Shown here piece by piece: positions 43,520 through 52,896 of a stretch of DNA of 64,000 bases. A model generated the notes under the pieces. The model searched no databases. It was given only the letters and a program-made list of their open reading frames with translations, and had not been told where the DNA came from. This DNA is from Rhodanobacter lindaniclasticus (lineage in GTDB: Bacteria; Pseudomonadota; Gammaproteobacteria; Xanthomonadales; Rhodanobacteraceae): the NCBI RefSeq assembly GCF_004799035.1, contig NZ_MWIO01000015.1, positions 1 through 64,000 of the forward strand, read 5' to 3'. Position numbers and translations under genes: made by a program. The number at the start of each line of letters is the position of its first letter. The stretch's first letter is position 1.

Positions 43520-45828
43520 CGCTCCGCCGCTCCGAGGCTCACCTTCTCCAGCGCATACAGCGCGCCGTCGATCGGCGCGGTGTAGATCAGGCACAGGCCG
43601 TGCTCGCCGGTTCGCGCGGGCAGCTTCGCGTCGAGCTTGAAGCGGCGCGGGCTGCGTGCGGGATCGGGCAGCGGCATCGAGGCCAGCACCGGGCCGTCGC
43701 AACGATCGGCATGCACCACCAGTTCGCCGAACGGCGCGGCGTGCGGGCGCGACACCACCAGCTTCTGCTCGTGCGCCAGTGCGAAGTTGCGCGGCAGGCG
43801 CACGGCGTCGACGTGGATCGCCGTGACGCCGTCCATGCGCGTGTCGGGGAACCGCTGGCAACTGTCGAAGACGTTCACCGCGTAGACCGGCTGGGTACTC
43901 GCAGCGTCGGGCATGGGCTGTACGCGCAGGCGGAAGTCGCTGCCGGGGCAGTTGGGCAAGGTGTTGCCAGGCAGGCTGAGCAGCGCTGCGCGGCTGAGCA
44001 CGCGCTGGCGCGGCGCGGCCAGCGCGCTGCCGTCGGCGGCGAAGCTGGCGGCGCGTACGGTCACCGGCAGGGTCACGTCGAACGGCGCCTCGTAGCGCGG
44101 CGAGACCGGCGTGGGCGCGCTGCCGTCGAGCGTGTAGCGGATCGCGCCGAAACCGGTCTGGCTGGCCAGCGTCACCGTGGCGCGGCCGGTGGCCAGCGCC
44201 ACGTTGCGGTCGGTGGTGATGTCCACCGCGAAGGCGCTGTCGGCGTAGGGAATCTGCTGCACGCGGTAACGCGCCAGCTGTGCGGGCAGGCGGGCCAGGA
44301 AGCCGGGCCAGTCGCGGCGGGCGTCCGGCGACCAGGCGACTTCGGCCAGCGCATCCAGCCGCGGGAAGGCGGCATGTTCCACGTGGGCGAAGCTGGGCAT
44401 GTGCTCGGTCCAGAAGTTGGCCTGCACGCCCAGCACGTGTTTCGCCTGGCGCGCGTCGAGCACGCCGGGAATGGCCTGGAAGCCGTACACGTCCTGCAGC
44501 GATTCCACGCCGAGACGGCCGGCGTATTCGTCGGCCAGCGCGCCCTGCACGTGGTCGAAATAGAGGTCCGGCGCGGGCGACATCACCACGTCATGGCCGA
44601 GCAGCGCCGCCTTGATGGCGCCGTCGATGCCGCGCCAGGACATCACGGTCGCGTCGGCAGGCAGCTTGTCGCCTTCGAGGATCTCGTCCCAGCCGATCAG
44701 CTTGCGCCCGTGCTGCTGCAGGTACTGGCCGATGCGGCCGATGAACCAGCCCTGCAAGGTGTTCTCGTCGCGGATGCCGAGCGCACGCATCTTCGCCTGC
44801 ACCGCGGGCGACGCCTGCCATTGATCCTTGATCGCCTCGTCGCCGCCGACGTGGATATAGGTGGACGGGAACAGCGCCATCACCTCGTCCAGCACGTGGT
44901 CGATGAAGCTGAAGGTGGCATCGTCGACGTTGTACAGATACGGGTTCACGCCCCAGTCGACGGACACCCCGGGCCGCTTGCCGGTGACACCGAGCCGCGG
45001 GTACGAGGCCACCGCGGCCTGCGCGTGGCCGGGCATGTCCAGCTCCGGCACGATGGTGATGTGGCGCGCGGCGGCGTACGCCACCACGTCGCGGATCTCG
45101 TCCTGGGTGTAGAAACCGCCGTAGCGCTGCGGCTCGCCATCCTTGCCCGCACCCGGCGGCGCGCGCCAGGCGCCGATCCTGGTCAGCTCGGGAAAGCGCC
45201 TGATCTGGATGCGCCAGCCCTGGTCGTCGGTGAGATGCCAGTGCAGCACGTCGAGCTTGTGCTGGGCCATCTGGTCGAGCAGGGCCTTGACCTCGGCCAC
45301 GCTCTGGAAATGCCGCACCGAATCGAGCATCACGCCGCGCCAGGCGAAGCGCGGCCAGTCGCGGATGGACAGCGCCGGCACGTCCACCGCGCCGCGCGTG
45401 GCATCGGGCGTGAGCAACTGGTACAGGGTGACCACGCCGTGGAACAGGCCGGCATCGTCGCGCGCGCGGACGCGGATGCCCTGGCCGTCGACATCGAGCG
45501 CGTAGCCGCCGGCCTGCGCCACCGGCGCGCGCGGATCGCGTTGCAGCACGATGGCGTGCGCCGCGCCGCCGCCAAGCTGCAGCGTCAGGCCGCGCGTGCG
45601 CGAGAGCAGGTCGACCAGGTAGTGCGCGGCCTGCGTGGTGGCCGGGTCATGGTCGGCCACCACGATGGCGGTGGCGGCATCGACACGGAAGCTGCCGTCG
45701 CCCGGCACAAGCTGCACGGGCAGCGGAATCAGCGAAGGCGGTGCGGCCGTCGCGCTTGCCGGCGGCAGCGGCAACAGCATGAGCAGCGCGAGCAGGCAAT
45801 ACAGGGTCGGCAAGCATCGACGAGTCAT
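43516..45828 (-). CDS. Beta-N-acetylhexosaminidase, GH20
   Basis: A 770-residue secreted or periplasmic enzyme that removes terminal beta-linked N-acetylhexosamines from chito-oligosaccharides or glycans. A signal peptide (LYCLLALLMLLPLPPASATA) is followed by a GH20b domain, then the TIM barrel with HWHLTDDQGWRIQI and the catalytic pair in YIHVGGDEAIKDQW (Asp polarises the N-acetyl group, Glu is the acid). A chitobiase-type C-terminal beta domain (GAIRYTLDGSAPTP) and about 120 further residues follow. The ATG at 45828 has GGAG 7 nt upstream. It lies downstream of the TonB receptor but behind a strong terminator, so it probably also has its own promoter. Confidence 0.92.
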   Translation of the reverse strand: MTRRCLPTLYCLLALLMLLPLPPASATAAPPSLIPLPVQLVPGDGSFRVDAATAIVVADHDPATTQAAHYLVDLLSRTRGLTLQLGGGAAHAIVLQRDPRAPVAQAGGYALDVDGQGIRVRARDDAGLFHGVVTLYQLLTPDATRGAVDVPALSIRDWPRFAWRGVMLDSVRHFQSVAEVKALLDQMAQHKLDVLHWHLTDDQGWRIQIRRFPELTRIGAWRAPPGAGKDGEPQRYGGFYTQDEIRDVVAYAAARHITIVPELDMPGHAQAAVASYPRLGVTGKRPGVSVDWGVNPYLYNVDDATFSFIDHVLDEVMALFPSTYIHVGGDEAIKDQWQASPAVQAKMRALGIRDENTLQGWFIGRIGQYLQQHGRKLIGWDEILEGDKLPADATVMSWRGIDGAIKAALLGHDVVMSPAPDLYFDHVQGALADEYAGRLGVESLQDVYGFQAIPGVLDARQAKHVLGVQANFWTEHMPSFAHVEHAAFPRLDALAEVAWSPDARRDWPGFLARLPAQLARYRVQQIPYADSAFAVDITTDRNVALATGRATVTLASQTGFGAIRYTLDGSAPTPVSPRYEAPFDVTLPVTVRAASFAADGSALAAPRQRVLSRAALLSLPGNTLPNCPGSDFRLRVQPMPDAASTQPVYAVNVFDSCQRFPDTRMDGVTAIHVDAVRLPRNFALAHEQKLVVSRPHAAPFGELVVHADRCDGPVLASMPLPDPARSPRRFKLDAKLPARTGEHGLCLIYTAPIDGALYALEKVSLGAAER

Positions 45829-45883
45829 CCGCATTCTCCGGTGCGCGTTCGCATGGTGCCACGCAGGGCCACCATGCCACGCC

Positions 45884-45921
45884 AAAAAAAAGCGGGCCCG
45901 CCAACCAATGCCGGGGCCCGC
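45884..45921 (-). terminator. Rho-independent terminator of the TonB-receptor gene
   Basis: On the minus strand GCGGGCCC (45921-45914) pairs with GGGCCCGC (45899-45892) across a 14-nt loop and is followed directly by eight T residues (45891-45884). It lies 52 nt after the TonB-receptor stop and separates it from the hexosaminidase gene. This is the clearest intrinsic terminator in the window. Confidence 0.88.
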
Positions 45922-45973
45922 ACGGGGAGGGTGTCGACGCGCCGTCCCTGGCGCGCCATGCCGCGGTGCAGCT

Positions 45974-48703
45974 TCAGAACTTGAAGCGGAGGTTCAGGTA
46001 GTACTGGCGACCGTTGATGTAGGTCGAACGCGGCTGGATGCCGTAACCGTCGCCCTTGACGTAGTAGCGCAGTTTCGGGCTGTTGAGGTTGAGGCCGTCC
46101 AGCGACACCGACATCCAGTCGTTGATGCTGTAGCCCAGCGACGCGGACAGGTAGCCGGTGCCCTGCATGTAGAAGAAGCCGCCGCGATCCGGGCCGGCGA
46201 AGTACGACGAGCGGTAGGTGTAGCTCACCCGCGCGTTGAACTTGTCGTTTTCGAAGAAGGCCGATGCGTTGGCGGTGTTCTTCGAGGTGCCCTGCAGGTC
46301 CTGCCCGTTGTCGGCGTTGCCGGTGGCGTAGGTGTAGTTCAGCGCGACGCCGAAGTTGTCGCCGATCGGCTGCTGGTAGTTCAACTCCACGCCGCGCACC
46401 TTGCCGTCGACGTTGCTGGGGATGTTCACCTGATAGGCCGAGTAGACATCGTGCCCCGCCGCCGTGCTGGCCGGCATGTCCTTGTACAGGCGCGACTCGG
46501 AAGCGAAGGTGACGTAGTTCTGCAGCGACATCTCGTACACGCCGGCCGACAACAGGCCGCGCGGCGCGAAGTACCACTCCAGGGCCGCGTCGAAGTTGGT
46601 CGAGATCAGCGGCTTCAGGTTCGGGTTGCCGCCGCTGCCGGTGTGGCCGGTGTCATCCAGCGACACGGTGCCGGCCAGTGCCGAGTAGTCGGGGCGGGTC
46701 AGCGTCTGCGACACCGCCACGCGCGCCAGCACGTCGTCGGTCAGGTTGAACTTCAGGTTGGCGCTGGGCAGCGCCTTGCTGTAGCTGGCGTTGTTGGTGT
46801 TCCAGTAGTAGCCGGCCGGGAAGAACGCCGAGCCGAGGATCGGGCCTTCCACTTCGGTTTCCTGCGGCGAGGTGCTGGTGTAGTTCACCGCCTGCTTGGT
46901 GTGCACGTAGCGCACGCCCACGTTGCCGCTCCAGCGGTCGCCGATGAAGTTGGCCTGCAGGTAGATCGCGCCGTCCTTCTCGTTCACCTTGTAGATGTCG
47001 TTCGGGTACAGCCGCTCCGGGCCGCGGTTGGCGTACTTGGAGTCGTAGGCGGCCAGGTCGGCCTGCGAGTAGTACCAGATGTTGGTCGGGAACGAGCCGC
47101 CCAGCGAGCTGCCGAAATCACCCGGGTAATGGCCGAAGCTGGCCGGGAAATTGGCCGGGTTGCTCCAGTCGCCGCCGTTCGGGCCCTGCGCGAACGCATA
47201 CGGGTTCTCGCGCGTGTGGTCGGCGTAGCGCACGCCGAACTGCAGCGAGGCCAGCGTGCTGTCGTCGAAGTCCAGCTCGCCGTCGATCTTGCCCCAGTTC
47301 TCCTTGTCCTCGACGTTGATGCCGCCCTCGCCGAAGATCCAGTTGGCGCTGACGCCCGAGGCCGCCGGCGAGCTGTTGTCGGGACCCAGCGACCAGTTGA
47401 CCGGCTTGCCGGTGCCGCGGAAATCCCACGCGGCGCCGGTGCCCGGCGCGGTGTTCAGTTCCAGCACGTCCTGCTTCGGGCTGGAGCCTTCGCCCTTGGT
47501 GGTGCCGACCTGGGCCGTGAAGCTCAAGCTGTCCGTCGCGCGCCAGTCGACATCGGCGGTGAAGAAGCGGGTCGAGGACGAGGCCTCGCGCGAGATCTGG
47601 TCGTAGATGCCGTAGTTCATCGCGTCGTTGCTGGGCGAGAACGAGGCATGGGTCAGCGTGTTGTTGTCGACGACGTAGCCGGGTTCGAGGTTGGTGGCGC
47701 CGTGCACGAAGTGGGTGGCCCACATCATGTAGTTGCGGTTGAAGTTGTCGGCCTTGAGCTTGCTGTAGAAGCCGTTCAAGTTGACCGTGACGTTGTCGGT
47801 CGGCTTGAACTGCACGTCGACCGAACCGCCGGTGCGCTTGCGCTTCTGGGTGAACAGCACGTTGCCGATCAGGCTGGGGAAGTAGACCCCGTTGAGGTCC
47901 GGATGGGCGGCGACGATGGCGTCGGTGGGGGCCAGCTTTTCGAGGCCGAGCACTTCCTGGCCATTGCGCTGCAGGCTGCGCTCCTCGTAGAACGCCTGCG
48001 CCATCACGCCGAAGGTGTTGGCGTCGTTCTTCCAGTTGAACAGGCCGCTGAACTGCGGCTTGGTGGTACCGGGCAGGTCGGAGTAGACGCCGCCCACGGA
48101 GGCGTGCACGGTCACCGGCTTGTCGAACTGCAGCGGCTTGCGGGTGATGATGTTGACCGTGCCGGCCGCGCCGCCCTCGACCAGGCGCGCCTCGGAGGTC
48201 TTGTTCACCACCACTTCGCTGACGATCTCCGCCGGCAGCAGGCTGTAGCTGACGCTGCGGCCCACGGTGGCGGTCTGGTTGAGCACGAACCAGTCGCCGG
48301 TGCCGATGTTGTGGCCGTCGACCAGGGTCTGGGTCATGCTGGGCGCGGTGCCGCGCAGGCTGACGCGGTCGTTCTCGTCGAAGCCGCCTTCGCCCGCGCT
48401 GGAGGTGCCGACGCTGACGCCGGGCAGTCGCTGCAGCGTGTCGGCCACGTTCTTGGCCGGCAGCTTGCCGATGTCCTCGGCGGTGACCACCTCGACGTGC
48501 GCATCGGCGGCCTTCTTCAGCGCCAGCGACTCGGCCTCGCTGTCGCGGATGCCGACGACGGTCACCGTGGCCAGTTCCTTGACTTCGGCTTTTTTCGGTT
48601 GGCTGGCGTCGGCCGCAGCCGCGCCGTCCTGCGCAAACAACGCACCGGAGACGCACAGACCGGTGATGATGCTGGCGGCGAGCAATGTCTTGCGATGGTT
48701 CAT
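45974..48703 (-). CDS. TonB-dependent outer-membrane receptor
   Basis: A 909-residue receptor. Signal peptide MNHRKTLLAASIITGLCVSG ending ALFA-QDG, a possible TonB-box region (ATVTVVGIRDSEA), a plug domain with VVTAEDIGKLPAKNVADTLQ, RLPGVSV and GTAPSMTQTLVDGHNIGTGD, then a 22-strand barrel ending in the aromatic YYLNLRFKF, as needed for BAM insertion. The plug motif IGKLPAKNVADTLQRLPGVS is typical of the carbohydrate-transporting TonB receptors abundant in Xanthomonadales. The ribosome site GAGGGGAGG precedes the ATG. Gene order (glucokinase, receptor, hexosaminidase) suggests uptake of N-acetylglucosamine-containing or related glycans. Confidence 0.92.
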   Translation of the reverse strand: MNHRKTLLAASIITGLCVSGALFAQDGAAAADASQPKKAEVKELATVTVVGIRDSEAESLALKKAADAHVEVVTAEDIGKLPAKNVADTLQRLPGVSVGTSSAGEGGFDENDRVSLRGTAPSMTQTLVDGHNIGTGDWFVLNQTATVGRSVSYSLLPAEIVSEVVVNKTSEARLVEGGAAGTVNIITRKPLQFDKPVTVHASVGGVYSDLPGTTKPQFSGLFNWKNDANTFGVMAQAFYEERSLQRNGQEVLGLEKLAPTDAIVAAHPDLNGVYFPSLIGNVLFTQKRKRTGGSVDVQFKPTDNVTVNLNGFYSKLKADNFNRNYMMWATHFVHGATNLEPGYVVDNNTLTHASFSPSNDAMNYGIYDQISREASSSTRFFTADVDWRATDSLSFTAQVGTTKGEGSSPKQDVLELNTAPGTGAAWDFRGTGKPVNWSLGPDNSSPAASGVSANWIFGEGGINVEDKENWGKIDGELDFDDSTLASLQFGVRYADHTRENPYAFAQGPNGGDWSNPANFPASFGHYPGDFGSSLGGSFPTNIWYYSQADLAAYDSKYANRGPERLYPNDIYKVNEKDGAIYLQANFIGDRWSGNVGVRYVHTKQAVNYTSTSPQETEVEGPILGSAFFPAGYYWNTNNASYSKALPSANLKFNLTDDVLARVAVSQTLTRPDYSALAGTVSLDDTGHTGSGGNPNLKPLISTNFDAALEWYFAPRGLLSAGVYEMSLQNYVTFASESRLYKDMPASTAAGHDVYSAYQVNIPSNVDGKVRGVELNYQQPIGDNFGVALNYTYATGNADNGQDLQGTSKNTANASAFFENDKFNARVSYTYRSSYFAGPDRGGFFYMQGTGYLSASLGYSINDWMSVSLDGLNLNSPKLRYYVKGDGYGIQPRSTYINGRQYYLNLRFKF

Positions 48704-48840
48704 GGTGTTCCTCCCCTCAAGAGGCTGGATCGAATCAGGACCGGCGTGGATGCGGTCGCGGACTGTGGGTGACGCGTGGTGGTGATGGACAGCGGACAGC
48801 GACGGTGGGCGTGGCGCCGTGGTGCGGGATCGGGCTCATC

Positions 48841-49959
48841 TCATGCTCCCTGCCTGGGGCTGCGCCCTTCATCCAGAAACCAGCTTGCGGCGCCGATGAC
48901 ACCAAGCTGGCCGTGCTCGATCAGTCGAACCGGAACCTGTTGCAGCCACGCCCGCATCACGCCCTTGTTGAAGTAGCGCTCGGCGAACGTGCTCGCCAGC
49001 AGGAAGTCGTGGATGCGCGGCAGGATGCCGCCGGCGAGGTAGATCGCGCGGGCGCCGTAGAGCAGGCCGAGGTCGCCGACGAAGCTGCCGAGCAGGCCGC
49101 AGAAGATCTCCAGCACTTCGCGGGCGACCGGGTCGCGGCCTTCCAGCGCCGCGGCGGTGACTTCGGCCGGCGTGCTCCAGCGCGGCGCGGCGCCATGCAG
49201 TTCGGCCAGCGCGCGGTACAGCTTGAGCAGGCCCGGCCCGGACAGCGCATCCTCGAACGAGACATGGCTGCGCTCGCGGCGCAGCAGGCGCAGGATCTCG
49301 ATCTCCCGCTCGGTGCCCGGCGCCAGCGAGATCTGTCCCGCTTCGGTGGCCAGCACGCGGGCCCGCGGCGAGCCCGGCAGCAGCACCGCCGAACCCAGCC
49401 CGGTGCCCGGCCCCATCACCAGCACCGGCCCGGGCGGCGGCGGTGGTGCCTCGATGATGCAGCGGGTCTCGGCCGCGTCGAGGAACTGGGTGGCGTAGGC
49501 CACCGCCTCGAAGTCGTTGATGACGGCCAGTTGCCGGATGCCCAGCGCGTCGCGGATCGCGCTGATCGACACCGGCCAGGCCAGGTTGCCGTTGACGATC
49601 GCGTCGTCCAGCACGTAGCCGGCACAGGCCACCGCGCATTCGCGGATGTCGGCGGCCGCGGCCGCATGCGGCGTGTGCGCCAGCTGCGCCACGAAGTCGC
49701 GCAGCATCGCGGCGAGATCGGGCCAGTCCGCGCAGGCGTAGCGATGGAAGTGCAGCACGCGGACCGGCTGGCGAGCGTCGCCACGCGCGTTGACCAGGCC
49801 GATGCGCGCGTGCGTGCCGCCGATGTCGGCGGCCAGGAACGGCTGGCCCGGCTCGCCCGCCGAGGCCGACAGCGCGGACGCCTGCATCGACGACGTCGCG
49901 CCAACCGGCTCGGCCGGCGACGGCGACGCGGCATGGCGCTGGTTGGCGACTTCCCCCAC
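48841..49959 (-). CDS. glk: Glucokinase (Glk family)
   Basis: A 372-residue hexokinase of the bacterial Glk (PF02685) family that phosphorylates glucose, or perhaps N-acetylglucosamine, with ATP. ATP-site motifs FLAADIGGTHARIGLV and MGPGTGLGSAVLLP are present, with sugar-site residues in AVINDFEAVAYATQF and GTEREIEILRLL. I chose the GTG at 49959 because GGGAG lies 7 nt upstream; an ATG at 49887 has no ribosome site but would give 348 residues, nearer the usual 320-350. Transcribed divergently from the symporter and towards the TonB receptor (137 nt gap). Confidence 0.9.
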   Translation of the reverse strand: MGEVANQRHAASPSPAEPVGATSSMQASALSASAGEPGQPFLAADIGGTHARIGLVNARGDARQPVRVLHFHRYACADWPDLAAMLRDFVAQLAHTPHAAAAADIRECAVACAGYVLDDAIVNGNLAWPVSISAIRDALGIRQLAVINDFEAVAYATQFLDAAETRCIIEAPPPPPGPVLVMGPGTGLGSAVLLPGSPRARVLATEAGQISLAPGTEREIEILRLLRRERSHVSFEDALSGPGLLKLYRALAELHGAAPRWSTPAEVTAAALEGRDPVAREVLEIFCGLLGSFVGDLGLLYGARAIYLAGGILPRIHDFLLASTFAERYFNKGVMRAWLQQVPVRLIEHGQLGVIGAASWFLDEGRSPRQGA

Positions 49960-50058
49960 TGGCGATCTCCCGTGATCCCGGCGCGTCCCGGCGATGGGCG
50001 GCGACACCCTCGCCGCGGCCGGATGCTGACCTGCTTTTGGCCGAGTCTGTGGCCAGAA

Positions 50059-50072
50059 TGACAACGTTGTCA
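50059..50072. promoter_or_regulatory. LacI-type operator palindrome upstream of glk
   Basis: TGACAACGTTGTCA is a perfect 14-bp palindrome with the central CG typical of LacI-family operators. On the minus strand it overlaps a TTGACA (50073-50068) that could be the -35 of glk. A LacI-family gene lies at 51745, on the far side of the symporter. The pattern matches the NagR-type box I recall from Xanthomonas (TGACA-N-CG-N-TGTCA). Confidence 0.75.
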
Positions 50073-50298
50073 ACACATCGACGGCAGAATTTTCACGCGC
50101 GCCCTGTGGCACCGCAGCATAGCTGTCATGACAGGCTGCGAACCTCCTTCAGCAAGGCGCTTGAAGCGCAGAAACAGTCGCTATTCCGCCATCGGCAGTG
50201 CCGTCATCGGGCGTCGTGCACTGCCGCATGAACGCTCCGGCGAGGACGGCCAGGCCGATGCCGCAGCAGCCCGATCGGCAGCACTTTCCGGACGCGGA

Positions 50299-50327
50299 TT
50301 GACAACGTTGCACTTTTTGCGGAATAA
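50299..50327 (+). promoter_or_regulatory. Probable symporter promoter with a second, imperfect operator
   Basis: TTGACA (50299-50304), a 17-nt spacer and GAATAA (50322-50327) form a plausible promoter reading towards the symporter. TGACAACGTTGCAC starting at 50300 preserves the left half and centre of the 14-bp operator and overlaps the -35. The rest of 49960-50397 shows no gene; the stretch is the divergent control region. Confidence 0.55.
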
Positions 50328-50397
50328 GGAGACATTGCCGACGGCGGCGCCCCATCGGCGCCGGCGCGGCACGGCACCCGGGGAGAATCTCTTGTCC

Positions 50398-51681
50398 ATG
50401 AGCACCACACTGGCGGCCACGCCGTCCCAGCGCAGTCAACTCGGGCCGATGCTGATCATCGGCGTGCTGTTCTTCATCTTCGGCTTCGTCACCTGGCTCA
50501 ACGGGCCGCTGACGATCTTCGTCAAGCTGGCCTTCGACCTCGACGACGTCAGCGCCTTCCTGATCCCGGTGGCGTTCTACCTGTCGTACTTCTGCCTGGC
50601 ACTGCCCTCGTCGGTGGTGCTGCGGCGCACCGGCATGAAACGCGGCATGGCGCTGGGCCTGTTCGTGATGGCGATCGGCGCCGTGCTGTTCGGCGAGTTC
50701 ATCAACATGCGCGTGTACCACGGCGCGCTGGTCGGGCTGTTCGTGATCGGCGCCGGACTGTCGCTGCTGCAGACCGCGTCGAATCCGTACATCAGCATCC
50801 TCGGCCCGATCGACAGCGCCGCGCAGCGCATCGCCTTCATGGGCATCTGCAACAAGGTGGCCGGCGCGCTGGCGCCGTTCGTGTTCGGCGCGCTGGTGCT
50901 GAGCGGCATCGACAGCCTGGAGCAACAGGTGAAGACCGCGCCCTCGCCGGCTGCGCGCGATGCACTGCTGGACAGCTTCGCTGCCCGCGTGTACTGGCCG
51001 TACATGGTGATGGCCGCGCTGCTGGTGCTGCTGGCGATCTGGGTGGTGCGCTCGTCGCTGCCGGAGGTGAAGCCGTCCGGCGCCAACGACGAGCATGCGA
51101 TCGGCCACCGCGGCGGCAGCATCTTCGGCTTCCCGCACCTGTGGCTTGGCGTGCTGTGCCTGTTCCTGTACGTGGGCGTGGAGGTGATGGCCGGCGACGC
51201 CATCGGCATCTACGGCCAGAGCTTCGGCCTGCCGCTGGACGCGACCAGGCATTTCACCTCGTACACCATGCTGGGCATGCTGGCCGGCTACATCGTGGGC
51301 CTGCTGGTGATCCCGCGCTTCATCTCGCAGCAGCGCTACCTCGCGGTGTCGGCGGTGCTGGGCGTGGCGTTCACCGTGGGCGCGTTCGCCACCCATGGCT
51401 ATGTCTCGGTGGCCTTCGTCGCGGCGCTGGGTTTCGCCAACGCGATGATGTGGCCGGCGATCTTCCCGCTGGCGATCAAGGGCCTGGGCCGGCACACCGA
51501 GGCGGCTTCGGCGCTGCTGATCATGGGCATCGTGGGCGGCGCGCTGATCCCGCAGGTGTACGTGCACCTGAAGCAGTACGTCGACTTCCAGTGGGCGTTC
51601 CTCGGCGTGATGGCGCCGTGCTACCTGTACATCCTCTACTACGGCCTGGTCGGGCATCGCGCTGGCCAGGCGCGTGGCTGA
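50398..51681 (+). CDS. MFS sugar symporter (FucP/GluP/NagP type)
   Basis: A 427-residue, 12-helix sugar:proton symporter of the FHS family. Recognisable segments are FFIFGFVTWLNGPLTIFVKL, GLSLLQTASNPYISILGPID (the family's signature around the first half) and YVGVEVMAGDAIGIYGQSFG. In Xanthomonas relatives, proteins of this type carry glucose or N-acetylglucosamine. A ribosome site GGGGAG is 12 nt before the ATG but only 6 nt before an in-frame TTG two codons upstream, so translation may begin at 50392. Divergent from glk and upstream of the LacI regulator. Confidence 0.9.
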   Translation: MSTTLAATPSQRSQLGPMLIIGVLFFIFGFVTWLNGPLTIFVKLAFDLDDVSAFLIPVAFYLSYFCLALPSSVVLRRTGMKRGMALGLFVMAIGAVLFGEFINMRVYHGALVGLFVIGAGLSLLQTASNPYISILGPIDSAAQRIAFMGICNKVAGALAPFVFGALVLSGIDSLEQQVKTAPSPAARDALLDSFAARVYWPYMVMAALLVLLAIWVVRSSLPEVKPSGANDEHAIGHRGGSIFGFPHLWLGVLCLFLYVGVEVMAGDAIGIYGQSFGLPLDATRHFTSYTMLGMLAGYIVGLLVIPRFISQQRYLAVSAVLGVAFTVGAFATHGYVSVAFVAALGFANAMMWPAIFPLAIKGLGRHTEAASALLIMGIVGGALIPQVYVHLKQYVDFQWAFLGVMAPCYLYILYYGLVGHRAGQARG

Positions 51682-51707
51682 CCCGCATGCGCTAGCATGC
51701 GCTCGCC

Positions 51708-51727
51708 GCCCCGCGTTCCCGCGGGGC
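51708..51727 (+). terminator. Hairpin between symporter and LacI regulator
   Basis: GCCCCGCG (51708-51715), TTCC loop, CGCGGGGC (51720-51727), followed by GCTTTCC. The perfect 8-bp G+C stem with a short T-containing tail is terminator-like, 26 nt after the symporter stop and 17 nt before the regulator start, so it probably reduces readthrough into the regulator. Confidence 0.55.
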
Positions 51728-51744
51728 GCTTTCCATCACGATGC

Positions 51745-52803
51745 ATGAGGTTGCCGGTGCGCAGTGCCACCATCAAGGACGTCGCCGAGCGCGCCGGCGT
51801 CTCGCTGAAGACGGTGTCGCGCGTCATCAACAACGAGCCCTCGGTGCATGCGCGCACGCGCGAGCGGGTGCAACAGGCGATCGACGCGCTCGGCTACCAG
51901 CCCGATCCCACCGCGCGCAGCCTGCGCAGCACGCGCGCCTATGCGATTGGCCTCGTCTACGACAACCCCAACGCGCACTACATCATCAACCTGCAGCGCG
52001 GCGTGCTGTCGGTGTGCCGCTCCAGCGGCTTCGGCCTGCAGATCCATCCCTGCGATTCCTCCTCGCCCAAGCTGGCCGAGGAGCTGTGCACGCTGGTGCG
52101 CCGCTCGCACCTGGCCGGGCTGGTGCTGGCGCCGCCGATGTCCGAGCAGCCCGAACTGATTCGCGCCCTGAGCGAGGCCAGGATCCCCTTCATCCGCATC
52201 ATCTCCGCGCGCAAGGATCCGCAGGACGGCTACCCCTGCGTCTACGTGGACGACCGCGACGCCGCCTACGCGATCACCGAGCACCTGATCCAGCTCGGCC
52301 ACCAGCGCATCGGCTTCCTGTGGGGCGGGCGCGAGCACCGCTCCAGCCCGGAGCGCTACCAGGGCTACGAGGATGCGCTGAAGGATTACGGCATCGCGCT
52401 GGACCGCAAGCTGATCCTGCCCGGCGACTTCACCTTCGACGACGGCTTCCGCGGCGCGCGCAAGCTGCTGGCACTGAAGGACCGGCCCACAGCGATCTTC
52501 GGCTCCAACGACGAGATCGCCGCCGGCGTGCTGGCCGCGGCGCACTCGGACGGCATCAACGTGCCCTACGAGCTCTCCATCGCCGGCTTCGAGGACAGCC
52601 CGTTCTCCAAGCAGTCCTGGCCGGCGCTGACCACCGCGCGCCAGGCCACCGAGGAGATCGCCCGCCATGCCGCGCAACGCCTGATCGGCGACCTGCAGCG
52701 CGCCGCCAACGGCGAGCCGACCACCACGCGCAACGAAGGGTTCAGTCCGGAGCTGGTGGTGCGCGGTTCGACCGCGCCGCGGCACGGCACCTCGCGGCGC
52801 TGA
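51745..52803 (+). CDS. LacI-family transcriptional regulator
   Basis: A 352-residue sugar-responsive repressor. The N-terminal helix-turn-helix TIKDVAERAGVSLKTVSRVI and hinge helix (PDPTARSLRSTRAYAIGLV) are followed by a periplasmic-binding-protein-like effector domain (FGSNDEIAAGVLAAAHSDGI, IAGFEDSPFSKQSWPALTT). It most likely binds the palindrome near glk and the half-conserved copy near the symporter promoter, controlling both. ATG at 51745; a GTG four codons later is an alternative. It resembles NagR/SalR-type regulators of Xanthomonadales, but the effector sugar cannot be told from sequence. Confidence 0.88.
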   Translation: MRLPVRSATIKDVAERAGVSLKTVSRVINNEPSVHARTRERVQQAIDALGYQPDPTARSLRSTRAYAIGLVYDNPNAHYIINLQRGVLSVCRSSGFGLQIHPCDSSSPKLAEELCTLVRRSHLAGLVLAPPMSEQPELIRALSEARIPFIRIISARKDPQDGYPCVYVDDRDAAYAITEHLIQLGHQRIGFLWGGREHRSSPERYQGYEDALKDYGIALDRKLILPGDFTFDDGFRGARKLLALKDRPTAIFGSNDEIAAGVLAAAHSDGINVPYELSIAGFEDSPFSKQSWPALTTARQATEEIARHAAQRLIGDLQRAANGEPTTTRNEGFSPELVVRGSTAPRHGTSRR

Positions 52804-52827
52804 AAGCCGACCATCGGGATACCCGTA

Positions 52828-52879
52828 GGGCGGCACCGCCCGTGCCTTTCCACGGCAACGGCGGCGGGCAAGGCCCGCC
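52828..52879. repeat. Hairpin pair between convergent genes
   Basis: Two stems, GGGCGG-CA-CCGCCC (52828-52841) and GGCGGGC-AAG-GCCCGCC (52863-52879), lie between the LacI regulator and the convergent peptidase gene. The two-hairpin arrangement is typical of REP-like doublets and may act as a bidirectional terminator. Confidence 0.5.
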
Positions 52880-52896
52880 CTGCGTGCGCGGCGCGA

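Noticed and set aside
45635-48772. A 1045-codon open frame antisense to the TonB-receptor gene
   Set aside because: The opposite strand encodes a complete receptor with signal peptide, plug and C-terminal aromatic residue, followed by a terminator; the antisense frame crosses that terminator.
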